Below are positions 21,254 to 30,239 of a stretch of DNA of 33,958 bases, in pieces; position 1 is the first letter of the stretch; every line of letters begins with the position of its first letter. The DNA is from CAYRXE01 sp964428205 (GTDB taxonomy: Bacteria > Patescibacteriota > Gracilibacteria > Peribacterales > Peribacteraceae). The stretch is from the NCBI GenBank assembly GCA_964428205.1, contig CAYRXE010000006.1:1-33958 (forward strand), read 5' to 3'. Under the pieces are notes generated by a model, which worked only from the letters and a program-made list of their open reading frames with translations, made no database searches and was not told the origin of the DNA. The translations under genes and the position numbers were made by a program.

Positions 21254-22720
21254 ATGATGCGCACTCTCCTCTTTCTGCTTTCTATCGTTGTGAGCTCCTG
21301 CAATGCAGCACCTGTGCCGCAAACGCAGGGTGCAAGTTCATCGCGATCAATATCGAGTGCAGCAGCAGTGAAACCCCTGGAGCAAGTCCCCTCTCAGTTA
21401 TCGGTCGCACACTTTGGACAGATGAGACTGGAAGGGAAGGATTTGAAGCTGACTCAAGTGGAGAAAAACACGGTCTACACCAAATATAACGCAACCTACC
21501 GCAGTAACGGATTATTGATTACCGGCGTGATGCTGATCCCGAATGCCGAAGGTTCGTATCCATTGGTACTGATGAATCACGGATACATCGATCCCGCTGT
21601 GTACACGCAAGGCAGAGGACTCAAGCGTGAAGAAGATTACTTGGCTCGTCATGGATTTGCCGTGTTCCACAGTGACTACCGTGGACATGCGAAGTCAGAT
21701 AAGAGTCCTGATACGCGCAAGGTCTACGACGCAAGTTTGGAATACAGCATGGATGTCGTGAACGCATTGCACGCGATTCGCGCTGCCAAGCTCCCACGTG
21801 TGAATGCGGAGCGACCGGGAATTTTTGGACACTCCATGGGCGGTGGACTCACGCTCAACATTCTCACGGCATATCCCGAAATGTTCCAAGCGGCAGTGCT
21901 CTACGCACCGGTGCATAGTGACGCCTGGGAAAACTTTGCACGCTGGAGAATGGAGCGCGACAGTGATGATCAGACGATGACCGTTCTTGGGACACGTGAG
22001 GTAAACAAGAAAGTCTGGGACCTGCTTTCTTCGCAGCCATTACTCAAAAACATCACTTCACCGGTGTTGCTTTTTCAAGGAACCAAAGACAAAGATGTTC
22101 CCTGGGAATGGGCGAAAGATCTCGCAAAACGCATGACGGGACTCACGAAAGATTTCGTGTACGTGGAGTACGAAGGCGAAGGTCATGAGTTTGCAACGAG
22201 GTGGACCAATTTTATGGAAACCACATCTGCGTTTTTCCAGCGTCATCTCAAGGGCGAGAGTACTCCGCTCCTCTCTGCATCACGTGTGACCAAGAAGCCG
22301 TATGGTCTGCAAGTCTCACCCAAAAATTCTCCGGTGAGCCCGGAGAGATTCACGGGATTCCACACAGGAACAGATTTTGAACTGACACCTGAAGAAAACA
22401 CACTCGCATTTGAGGCGACTGCCGTCTGTGACGGCATTATTCTGAGCGCCGGCAAAGTGAGTGGATACGGTGGAGCAGTGACACAACGGTGCACTGTGGA
22501 TGGAAGTGATGTAAGTGTCGTGTACGGCCACCTCGCCGTGAATGCTCTGCGCGTAAAAACGGGGCAATCCATCGTCACCGGTCAGGCACTCGGCAGGCTC
22601 GGCAAGGGAAACAGTGCCGAGACGGATTACGAACGACAGCATCTGCATCTCGGTATTCATCGCGGGCCAAAGAGTGAGCTTCGTGGCTATGTGTCCACGA
22701 AAGACCTCCTTCGTGAGTGG
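21254..22720 (+). CDS. Lipoprotein alpha/beta-hydrolase fused to M23 metallopeptidase (3' end lost in gap)
   Basis: The first GTG is at 21248; ATG 21254 or 21257 is more likely. Numbering from the GTG, a lipoprotein signal (VSSC, Cys18) precedes a prolyl-oligopeptidase-like alpha/beta hydrolase: MNHGYID, GHSMGG with Ser196, GTKDKDVP with Asp281 and EGEGHEF with His313, a complete triad. A second domain from about 365 has the M23 peptidase motifs HTGTD (His372, Asp376), YGHLA and HLHLGI (His465, His467). The gene runs into the N-gap soon after, close to the usual M23 end. Cell-wall peptide cleavage plus an esterase or peptidase on one lipid anchor suggests envelope remodelling. The fusion is unusual. 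Confidence 0.88.
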
Positions 22721-22820
22721 NNNNNNNNNNNNNNNNNNNNNNNNNNNNNNNNNNNNNNNNNNNNNNNNNNNNNNNNNNNNNNNNNNNNNNNNNNNNNNNN
22801 NNNNNNNNNNNNNNNNNNNN
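22721..22820. other. Assembly gap (100 N), size unknown
   Basis: Unlike the first N-run, the flanking sequences share no overlap, so real sequence is missing. It removes the end of the hydrolase-M23 gene and the start of the giant repeat gene. Confidence 0.9.
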
Positions 22821-25800
22821 GAACTTCGCTTCGGCTCTTCGTCGACAAAACTTGCATACAGTGTGGCGAATGCACGATTTGAATTTAGTTCGAGTATTCG
22901 TGTGACAGGTGATGTGACCGCAACAGCAATGCTTTCGGGTGCTCGATTGACGGTAAGCGGCAATGCGAACATTACGGGATCTTTGCTTGTGCAAAACAAC
23001 ACGACAACTCGCGGAGTGATGACTGGTAGGACACTGCGTGTCACCACCAATGCGGATATTCATGGAAACTTGGCCGCGAGCGGCGCAGTGCGTACCGATA
23101 GCAACATCACCATCAACGATGAGCGTACGTCAGAAGATGCTGTTCTCACCTTCGGCAATAACGTCAGTGATGGAACGATCACGTACAGCCGTGTGTTCCG
23201 CGAGTTTGATATCAACAAAGGCATTCGCGTGACGGGCACAATTTCGGGTAGCGGCGGTGTGCTCTTGGAACATGGCACTACCCTCACCGGTAGCATCATC
23301 CGTGGTTTTGGACTCAACACCGATTGTGATGGAGACGCACAAACTGTTTCGTGGGATGCCACGAGTGGTCAGTTTGGTTGTGGCGATGATGACCAAGGCG
23401 GCGGCTCGGCCGGATTGGTGGATCACTACGTCCGCGCGAGCGGCGACACCATGACAGGTACGCTCATCGTACAGAACGGCACGACACACACTCCTACGGG
23501 AACACCTCTCGTGAATGTCCTCGGCACTGTTTCGGGTGCACAAATCCGCGTGAGCGGTCCCGGGGAAATTCATGGCGCACTCAGCGCATCGGGTTCTGTT
23601 CGTACCGATGGCAACCTGACGATCAATGATGATCTCACGGCAGCCGACGCCACGCTCACATTTGGAAATTCTGTCACAAGCGGTGTGCTGACCTACGGAA
23701 ACACCTTTAGAGAGTTTGCGTTTAACAGCGGTATCCGCGTCTCGGGAAACATCTCCGGAAGCGGAAACCTGCTCTTAGAGGCAGGCGGAACAGTGTCGGG
23801 AAGTATTATTCGTGGATTTGGCTTGAACGCGAACTGTAGCGGAGGAACGACCGACAAGCTCCTGTGGGACAGCACAACGGGACGCTTCTCCTGTGGCGCC
23901 GATGAGGGTGGAGGTGGAGGAGGTATCAGTTACTCTGCAGCCGAAGGCATGTTTGTAAATCAAGGAGGAGACACTATGACCGGCACACTCGTGGTGAACG
24001 TGAGCAGCAACGTCGACATCGTACGCAGTACGAGCGGCTCCACAGCTGTAACAGACTTCGGTCAGGCGGGCTCGAGCATGCTCAACGTGATCTCGGAGAA
24101 CGACGCACTGACAATTTCTGAAGGAGCGATTCCCAACAGCGGTCAGGGCACCGTAAGCACGTCTACGATTACCACCAGCGGCAACGTGGGCGCAGGTTCG
24201 TTCGTCATCTTCCGCGAAGACGGTCAGTACATCATCGCGCACGGTAACGGCCTTGCCACGGGCTCACGCTGGATCGGTCAAGATGGCAGCAGCATGGCAG
24301 CTTCGCCAACGAACATCGTCAGTACAGGAAACGTCGGCGCAGGTGGTATGGCACTGCGTCGTCCGGACGGTCGCTATCTGGTGATTCACGGAAACAGCGC
24401 TACGAACTCCTCGCTGTTTGATCCCGTCGGCACCACTGCCGTCGCTGCGGGCCCCACACTCACGAGCTGTACGGCAGGAGCGGGAACGAACGCCGTCCTC
24501 ACGGCTTCGGGTAACTACATCATCATGTGTGGAGGTAGCGGTAACTGGGGTGTCTATAACCCGACGAACAACACGTACCGTGCAGGCACGGCTCTTGGCG
24601 CAAGCTTTGGTGCCGGCTCTCATGCGCTTCAGCGTGACGATGGCACATTCCTCGTGTTCGCCGGAGGCAACAGCTCCAGCCACTGGATTTTGAACCCGAC
24701 ACAACCGACCAACATGATGTGGAGTTCCATCAACCCCATCACGTCCAGTCCACCAACCGTCACGACGGGTGGTTTTTCCATTCGCCGCGCAGATGGTCGC
24801 TTCTTGGTGATTCCGGGAGCCATCAACTCCTCTTATATCTATGACCCCGTGCGCACCTCTACGTCATCCGGTGGCACGATGGTGCAACAGTCGGGTGCAG
24901 GATTTGGTCCTACGGCAGCGCTGGGAGACGGTGCGCAGGCAGTCTGGCGCCAGAACGGCACCTACTGGCTGCTTATCGGAGGTGGCTCCACGGCTACAAA
25001 CATTATCGACCCCAGCACCAATACATCCAGCCAGTTCACGGCAGGTCCCACACTCAACGGTGGACCGAACGCCGGCGCACTCAGCTTTATGCGACAAGAC
25101 GGTGCCTACCAAGTGATCCGCGGAGCCGCAGGCAACGTGACCGAAAAATACGACATGGGCTTCGTTCTTGGAGGACCCAGCTCTTCCACAGGTTCGGTGT
25201 TCACGACGGAATGTATTACCGCACCCGCTACGAACACCGGCTCTCGCTTGTTCTGGAACACGAACAGTGAAGAAAAAGTTTCGTTCAAGGTGCGCACGGG
25301 CAACGGTTCTTGCAGCGGCAGCTACCGCGATGTTCCCTTCAACGGAGATCTTCTCCGTCCAGCACCTGGCGACAACCGTGTGCAGGTACAGGTGATCTTT
25401 AAACGCAACATCCCCCGCTTTGCCGACCAAGAATGGGGCATGCGCAAGGGCTCGAGTCAGACGCGCTACCGCCGCACCAACCGCGACCCCACGTTGTTCG
25501 ACTTCACCATCGAAAACTCCTCAGGCGTGCACCGTACGCAGTTTGAATTCGGTGATACCGGCAAAGCCTCAGCACCGGTTGCGGTGAACGTCTTGAACGA
25601 AAAAGATCGCAAGAACGAACTCGCACTCGCAAAAGGAGTTGCATGGCCCAGCACGCGCAACGCCACCAACAACTATTTGTATAACGGTTCTTTTGCCAGT
25701 AACTCGGCGCTCACGACGGCGGCATCTGCAGGAACTGTAGTGATGAAGCGCCCAGACGGCATGTTTGTGTTTATTTCGGGAAACAAAACCACTGCCAATG

Positions 25801-27632
25801 CGCAGTTGTTCGATCCTACTTCGAGAACATTCAGCGCTTTGGGCGTGACGCCCACGGCAGCAGTCAGCTCTGGTGCACTCGCCTTCAAGCGACCAGACGG
25901 CAAGTTCTTGCTTGTCATTGGTGGATTGACGCCACTTGCCACCAATATCTACGACCCCATCGCCAATACCTTTACCGCAGGACCAAATCTCACAGGTCAA
26001 ATTGGTGCCGGACCAGGTTCGCATGTGATTCCGCTCAATAATGGACGCGTGCTCATTGTCCACGGCAACTTCAGCAGGGACACCTCCATCTACGACACGC
26101 GCCAGAACACCATGATGGCAGGACCGCAGCCAACTCTTCGCGTGGGTCACGGTGGCATGGCGATTCCACGTCCGGACGGTTCGTGGCTCGAAATCCCCGG
26201 TACGCAAACGGCTGTTTGTGGTCTGTCGACGATCTCCAATTTCTTCGATCCCGACGAAATGGCCTTCACAGGCGTCGGCTCCCCCACCATCACCACCGGT
26301 CTCGGACCGGGAGCCACGGCATTCGAACGCAGCGACGGTCAGTGGGTCATCACCCGTGGAGGAGGAACGGCAGCCACTTGTGCCGCCACCACGGCAACGC
26401 TCATTTATAACCCCATCACAAACCGCGTGCTCGCAGGTCCCACACTCACAACAGCAGTGCGCTACGGTTCGGTGGTGATGCCGCGCCCAGACGGCTCCTG
26501 GCTGATCACCGTAGGCAACGCGACAACCACCACGCAGATTTACTTCGAGAAAGCTGGTGCATACACCGCCGAAGGTCTGGCCGGTGTCGGTGCCACGGTT
26601 GCTGGACCCGCACTCGTAACTGCAGCAGGCACGGGAAGCGTTGCCTTCCAGACCGACGACGGCAAATTCCTCATCACCTCGGGCGCAAACGCCGTTGGTT
26701 CTGCGGGTACCACCGTTGCACAAACGTACGACTCGGGATGGGTCACAAGCGGTTACTACGCAAGTGAGATCATGCAAGTGGGCGACTTGGACTCAAACTC
26801 CACCCTCTCTTGGAAAGCGATTCCGGATATGAAGGGTGTGTCGGCCGAAGTACGCACCGCGAGCACCGAGCTCGGTATTCAGACAGCGCGTGCACGCGAA
26901 GTCGCAGTCAGTGGCGGACGCATTAACCCGGGAGCAGGCGAAACATATGTACGTGCGCAGTTTAACTTTAAGCGCACCTTCCCCTCGTACGGCGGTATCT
27001 TCACCGACGTCTGGTACAACTCCAGCAACGCCATGATTGTTCCTTGGAGGCAGATTCCTACACCGATCTTGCAAGAATTCAGCATCAACAAAGATAAAGA
27101 CATCATCAGCTTGCGCGATGCCAACGTGCCACTCTTCCGCGTGAGCACCAATGGTGACATCTTCACAGGCAACCTCGGTTCGGTGAACACTGGTGGTGCC
27201 GACTTGGCCGAGCGTTACACCTCTCCGGATGACTTGAAGGGAGGCGAAGTCGTTGCCATCGATTACAGCAGCGAACATGGTGTGCGCCGCACTGCATCGT
27301 CGTATCAAGATGATGTTCTTGGTGTGGTCTCCACGGCTCCGGGCTTCGTCGCCGGTGCATTTACCAAGGGCTCGTACCCCATTGCTCTCGTCGGACGCGT
27401 TCCGGTGAATGTCACGAACGAAGGTGGCCCTATCAAAATCGGTGATCGTATTACCTCAGCATCTCTCGCGGGCTTCGGCATGAAAGCGACAGAAGCCGGC
27501 CGCGTTGTTGGTATTGCCATGGACAACCTCGACTTGGATAGGATGCAGCCTTGTGCACAGGACAAGAAGCGCAAGTGCGGTCAGGTGATGATGTTCGTGA
27601 ACCTGAGCGACTACAACGGACCTAAAAAGTGA
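22821..27632 (+). CDS. Giant repetitive surface protein with two kelch-like propellers (5' end lost in gap)
   Basis: About 1,600 residues are visible. First come two tail-fibre-like beta modules of about 170 residues (GSIIRGFGLN, then DTMTGTLxV; 22990-23990). Next are seven repeats with core (R)xDGxxLVxxG followed by DP or NP turns (about 24180-25150), a beta-sandwich-like segment ending FKRNIPRF, seven more such repeats (about 25720-26740), and a second sandwich ending FKRTFPSYG. Seven units fit a seven-bladed propeller each time. The C-terminus (GGADLAERY, LGVVSTAPGF, GRVPVNVTNEGGPIKIGDRI, ATEAGRVVGIAMDNLD) resembles tail-fibre/IMC-type C-terminal domains. It is probably a secreted or surface adhesin. 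The N-terminus and signal are not visible. Confidence 0.85.
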   Translation, partial: ELRFGSSSTKLAYSVANARFEFSSSIRVTGDVTATAMLSGARLTVSGNANITGSLLVQNNTTTRGVMTGRTLRVTTNADIHGNLAASGAVRTDSNITINDERTSEDAVLTFGNNVSDGTITYSRVFREFDINKGIRVTGTISGSGGVLLEHGTTLTGSIIRGFGLNTDCDGDAQTVSWDATSGQFGCGDDDQGGGSAGLVDHYVRASGDTMTGTLIVQNGTTHTPTGTPLVNVLGTVSGAQIRVSGPGEIHGALSASGSVRTDGNLTINDDLTAADATLTFGNSVTSGVLTYGNTFREFAFNSGIRVSGNISGSGNLLLEAGGTVSGSIIRGFGLNANCSGGTTDKLLWDSTTGRFSCGADEGGGGGGISYSAAEGMFVNQGGDTMTGTLVVNVSSNVDIVRSTSGSTAVTDFGQAGSSMLNVISENDALTISEGAIPNSGQGTVSTSTITTSGNVGAGSFVIFREDGQYIIAHGNGLATGSRWIGQDGSSMAASPTNIVSTGNVGAGGMALRRPDGRYLVIHGNSATNSSLFDPVGTTAVAAGPTLTSCTAGAGTNAVLTASGNYIIMCGGSGNWGVYNPTNNTYRAGTALGASFGAGSHALQRDDGTFLVFAGGNSSSHWILNPTQPTNMMWSSINPITSSPPTVTTGGFSIRRADGRFLVIPGAINSSYIYDPVRTSTSSGGTMVQQSGAGFGPTAALGDGAQAVWRQNGTYWLLIGGGSTATNIIDPSTNTSSQFTAGPTLNGGPNAGALSFMRQDGAYQVIRGAAGNVTEKYDMGFVLGGPSSSTGSVFTTECITAPATNTGSRLFWNTNSEEKVSFKVRTGNGSCSGSYRDVPFNGDLLRPAPGDNRVQVQVIFKRNIPRFADQEWGMRKGSSQTRYRRTNRDPTLFDFTIENSSGVHRTQFEFGDTGKASAPVAVNVLNEKDRKNELALAKGVAWPSTRNATNNYLYNGSFASNSALTTAASAGTVVMKRPDGMFVFISGNKTTANAQLFDPTSRTFSALGVTPTAAVSSGALAFKRPDGKFLLVIGGLTPLATNIYDPIANTFTAGPNLTGQIGAGPGSHVIPLNNGRVLIVHGNFSRDTSIYDTRQNTMMAGPQPTLRVGHGGMAIPRPDGSWLEIPGTQTAVCGLSTISNFFDPDEMAFTGVGSPTITTGLGPGATAFERSDGQWVITRGGGTAATCAATTATLIYNPITNRVLAGPTLTTAVRYGSVVMPRPDGSWLITVGNATTTTQIYFEKAGAYTAEGLAGVGATVAGPALVTAAGTGSVAFQTDDGKFLITSGANAVGSAGTTVAQTYDSGWVTSGYYASEIMQVGDLDSNSTLSWKAIPDMKGVSAEVRTASTELGIQTARAREVAVSGGRINPGAGETYVRAQFNFKRTFPSYGGIFTDVWYNSSNAMIVPWRQIPTPILQEFSINKDKDIISLRDANVPLFRVSTNGDIFTGNLGSVNTGGADLAERYTSPDDLKGGEVVAIDYSSEHGVRRTASSYQDDVLGVVSTAPGFVAGAFTKGSYPIALVGRVPVNVTNEGGPIKIGDRITSASLAGFGMKATEAGRVVGIAMDNLDLDRMQPCAQDKKRKCGQVMMFVNLSDYNGPKK

Positions 27633-27664
27633 TGAGAGCTGAGTGCTGAGTGATGAACAAAGCG

Positions 27665-28702
27665 CTAAAGAATGAACATCCCATCTCCAAACGAGAAGAG
27701 GCGAAGTCTTTTTTGAATCGCTTGTTGGTACGCATCAATGATCTTCTCGCGACTTGCGAATGCACTGACAAGCATGAGCAAACTTGATTTGGGCACATGA
27801 AAATTTGTGATGAGTCCATCGACCATCTTCCACTCGTAGCCTTCGCGGATGAATAAGCTTGTCGCCCCTGAAGGCTTACTGATGTGGCCACGACGATCAC
27901 TGGAGGACTCCAGTGTGCGCGCAACGGTGGTGCCTACCGCGATGATTCTGCGACCGTCTTTTTTTGCTTGTTCGAGCGCTCGCGATGCCGCGGCACCAAT
28001 CACGTACTCCTCGGTGTGGAGCACACCTGTTTTCCATTGTTCCTCGGTGAGTGGAGCAAAAGTTCCCAAGTGCACGTGTAGCGTGACGCGAATAATCTTG
28101 TGTCCCTGTTTTTCCAGATCGCGCAGAAGTTTTTTTGTGAAGTGCAATGATGCCGTGGGAGCCGCGATGGATCCTGGATTCTTCGCAAACACCGTCTGAT
28201 ACTCCCGCTTGATTTCGCGCTCGGTGAGCGGCGTGTGTTTGATGTACGGAGGAAGAGGCATCGTGCCGAATTTCTCAAGTTCTTTTTGGAGTTTTGAAAT
28301 TGGGAAGTTGGCTTCCAATAGCCATTCTTTCTGATCACTTTTTTTGACCACAAATCCTTCCTTTCCGTGCATCTTCAGAAATTCTCCCTCGCGCAATTTT
28401 TTGGGACTGAGTACGCGCAAGAATCCCTGAGCCGTAACACCAAGCGACAACACCGATACTGTTCCCCCGGTAGAACGCGTGAGAGCGACGCGCGCAGGAA
28501 TCACTTTGGTCTCGTTGAGCACGAGCACACTCTTTGTTGGTAAGAACTTCCCGATGTCTTTGAAGACCGTGAAGTGGATGTCTCCACTGGCCCGATCAAG
28601 CACCAACAACTTCGCACTATCCCGCGGATGTGCAGGTGCAGTGGCAATCAGTTCGTGTGGGAACTGGTAATCGTAGGCTGCGAGTGCTTTCTGGAAGTCC
28701 AT
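27665..28702 (-). CDS. queA: S-adenosylmethionine:tRNA ribosyltransferase-isomerase
   Basis: ATG 28702 (MDFQKALAAYDYQFP) gives 345 residues, near the usual 340-360; upstream starts at 28714 and 28774 overlap the dispersed repeat. Family signatures include HPRDSAKLLVLDR, LNETKVIPARV, YQTVFAKNPGSIAAPTASLHF, HVHLGTF, HTEEYVI, VGTTVARTLES and TNFHVPKSSLLMLVSAFA. QueA transfers the ribosyl moiety of SAM to preQ1 in tRNA, forming epoxyqueuosine. Its presence suggests that queuosine modification is used, although tgt is not in view. It is convergent with the giant repeat gene. Confidence 0.95.
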   Translation of the reverse strand: MDFQKALAAYDYQFPHELIATAPAHPRDSAKLLVLDRASGDIHFTVFKDIGKFLPTKSVLVLNETKVIPARVALTRSTGGTVSVLSLGVTAQGFLRVLSPKKLREGEFLKMHGKEGFVVKKSDQKEWLLEANFPISKLQKELEKFGTMPLPPYIKHTPLTEREIKREYQTVFAKNPGSIAAPTASLHFTKKLLRDLEKQGHKIIRVTLHVHLGTFAPLTEEQWKTGVLHTEEYVIGAAASRALEQAKKDGRRIIAVGTTVARTLESSSDRRGHISKPSGATSLFIREGYEWKMVDGLITNFHVPKSSLLMLVSAFASREKIIDAYQQAIQKRLRLFSFGDGMFIL

Positions 28703-28736
28703 GACAAATAGCATAGCGGACTGATTCGAGAAAAAA

Positions 28737-28846
28737 GGCGCGGAGCCCGCAAAATGGGGGGGGTGAAGGGGCAAGTGGGTTGGCGAATCATTTTGCGGTG
28801 ATTTTTCTTTGGTTACTTTCTTTGTATGGCAGACAAAGAAAGTGAC
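28737..28846. repeat. Compound dispersed repeat, copy 2
   Basis: It starts with GGCGCGGAGCCCGC (28737-28750) and ends with ACTTTCTTTGT / ACAAAGAAAGT (28815-28825, 28833-28843), flanked by GT and AC with one mismatch. An inner pair GCAAAATG / CATTTTGC frames the middle. The 3' hairpin has the same plan as copy 1 but one A/T fewer in each run, on both arms. It lies between queA and msrA and reaches the msrA promoter region. Confidence 0.8.
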
Positions 28847-28876
28847 AACCTAGAGCAGCAAATAGACCATGTGATG

Positions 28877-28882
28877 TATAAT
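28877..28882 (+). promoter_or_regulatory. Consensus -10 box six bases from the msrA start
   Basis: TATAAT ends seven bases before the msrA ATG at 28889, so transcription would begin at or next to the start codon. This implies a leaderless mRNA. No convincing -35 hexamer is seen. Confidence 0.55.
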
Positions 28883-28888
28883 CGAGGT

Positions 28889-29362
28889 ATGCAAACAGCC
28901 ACCTTCGCCGCGGGATGCTTCTGGGGAGTCGAAGACTTCTTTCGTGCTATCCCTGGAGTAAGCGAAGCCATCTCGGGGTACACCGGCGGAACCGTCGAGA
29001 ACCCCACCTACGAACAAGTGTGTACGGGAACGACCGGGCATGCCGAGGGCGTGGAAGTGACGTTTGATGAATCACAGGTGAGCTACGAAAAACTCCTGCA
29101 GGTCTTTTTTGAGAACCACAATCCTACCACCGTAAACCGACAAGGCCCGGATATTGGTCATCAGTACCGGTCAGTCATTTTCTATCATGACGACGCACAA
29201 AAGGCTGCCGCGGAGAAGTACATTGCCGAACTCACGAAGAACCACGCGTTTGGAGACAAAGAGATTGTCACAGAGCTTGTTCCCGCTCAAACCTTCTGGA
29301 AAGCAGAGGAATACCACCAAAAGTATTTGGAGAAACATGGATTGGGGTCATGCCATGTATAG
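28889..29362 (+). CDS. msrA: Peptide methionine sulfoxide reductase A
   Basis: ATG 28889 gives 157 residues starting just before the catalytic motif GCFWGVEDFF (Cys10). An in-frame ATG at 28826 would translate the repeat hairpin and is rejected. Other family features are YTGGTVENPTYEQVCTGTTGHAE, VFFENHNPTTVNRQGPDIGHQYRS and FWKAEEYHQKYL, with a possible resolving Cys155 near the C-terminus (GSCHV). MsrA reduces methionine-S-sulfoxide in proteins with thioredoxin. The start lies just below a TATAAT box, suggesting a leaderless transcript. Confidence 0.96.
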   Translation: MQTATFAAGCFWGVEDFFRAIPGVSEAISGYTGGTVENPTYEQVCTGTTGHAEGVEVTFDESQVSYEKLLQVFFENHNPTTVNRQGPDIGHQYRSVIFYHDDAQKAAAEKYIAELTKNHAFGDKEIVTELVPAQTFWKAEEYHQKYLEKHGLGSCHV

Positions 29363-29520
29363 GAGGAAATGAGGAATGGAAGAAATGATGAGAAGGTCTT
29401 CGTGTTTCCTCACTTCCCCAATTCATCATTTCCTCATCTCTTGATAAAAGTCGATCTATCACTTGCTGATATCGAGTGCTAACCGTAGGATCAGAAGTGA
29501 TTTTTTCCCACTCTGTTTGT
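29363..29520. repeat. Intergenic region with imperfect inverted repeats
   Basis: GAGGAAATGAGGAATGG near 29365 is matched by an inverted TTCATCATTTCCTCATC near 29421-29440, so the RNA could form a long imperfect hairpin after msrA. No gene is seen. It may act as a terminator or be a degenerate repeat. Confidence 0.4.
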
Positions 29521-30153
29521 ATGTCCGCAATTACGGATGCACTGTCGTGGCGCTACGCCACAAAGAAATTTGATCCTGCGAAGAAACTCTCCGACGCAGA
29601 TCTTGAGGAGCTCACGAATGTCCTGCGCCTCTCCCCTTCTTCCTATGGCATTCAACCATGGAAGTTTTTGATTATCTCCGATCCCGCCATTCGCAGCGAG
29701 CTTCGCAAAGCCGCATGGGATCAGGCACAAATCACCGACGCCTCTCATCTCGTTGTGCTCTGCGCAAAGACCACCTTACGCAAAGAAGACATCGACGAAT
29801 ACATCGCTCATATTGCCACCACTCGTGGCATTGGTAGCGATGCACTCACGCCACTGCACGACATGATCATGGGTTCCCTTAGTCGCCAGACGCCCGAAGG
29901 AATTACTGGTTGGAACCAGAAGCAGGTCTACATTGCGCTTGGCTTGCTGCTTTCGGCCGCTGCCCAAAAGCAGATCGACTCCTGCCCCATGGAAGGGTTC
30001 GACGCTACGGCATTCGACAACATTCTGGGCCTTTCGGCACAGGGTTTAACGGCTACGGTGCTCTGCCCGCTGGGCTACCGAGCAGCAGATGACACGGCGG
30101 CACAACATGGCAAAGTCCGCTTCCCCAAGGACAAAATCGTCCAGTTCATCTAA
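29521..30153 (+). CDS. Nitroreductase-family FMN-dependent NAD(P)H oxidoreductase
   Basis: ATG 29521 gives 210 residues (MSAITDALSWRYATKKFD). The N-terminal RYATKKFD, SPSSYGIQPWKF (about 39-50), the central EGITGWNQKQVYIALG and the C-terminal CPLGYRAADD match the NfsB/nitroreductase family, which forms FMN dimers. It would reduce nitroaromatics, quinones or related compounds with NAD(P)H in the cytoplasm; the true substrate is unknown. It follows msrA on the same strand, perhaps as part of a stress response. The leader is pyrimidine-rich (TTTTTTCCCACTCTGTTTGT). A hairpin follows the stop. Confidence 0.92.
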   Translation: MSAITDALSWRYATKKFDPAKKLSDADLEELTNVLRLSPSSYGIQPWKFLIISDPAIRSELRKAAWDQAQITDASHLVVLCAKTTLRKEDIDEYIAHIATTRGIGSDALTPLHDMIMGSLSRQTPEGITGWNQKQVYIALGLLLSAAAQKQIDSCPMEGFDATAFDNILGLSAQGLTATVLCPLGYRAADDTAAQHGKVRFPKDKIVQFI

Positions 30154-30164
30154 GGATTTTTTGA

Positions 30165-30204
30165 GCACAGAAGCGGGCAATCCACTTGCCTGCTTCTTTT
30201 GTGC
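30165..30204 (+). terminator. Hairpin terminator after the nitroreductase
   Basis: GCACAGAAGCGGGCAA pairs imperfectly with TTGCCTGCTTC plus TTTTGTGC around a short loop, 11 bases after the stop. The T-run is short and part of the stem, so efficiency is uncertain. Confidence 0.5.
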
Positions 30205-30239
30205 AGCAAGGCTTCACAAGCAGGAATTCTTTCTTTAGC

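Noticed and set aside
22614..22720. An open frame continuing from before the second N-gap into the giant gene.
   Set aside because: The part before the gap is antiphase to the M23 domain and the frame across Ns has no meaning.
28826..28888. A 21-residue N-terminal extension of MsrA.
   Set aside because: It would translate the repeat hairpin; the MsrA motif starts right after ATG 28889 and a TATAAT box lies between.
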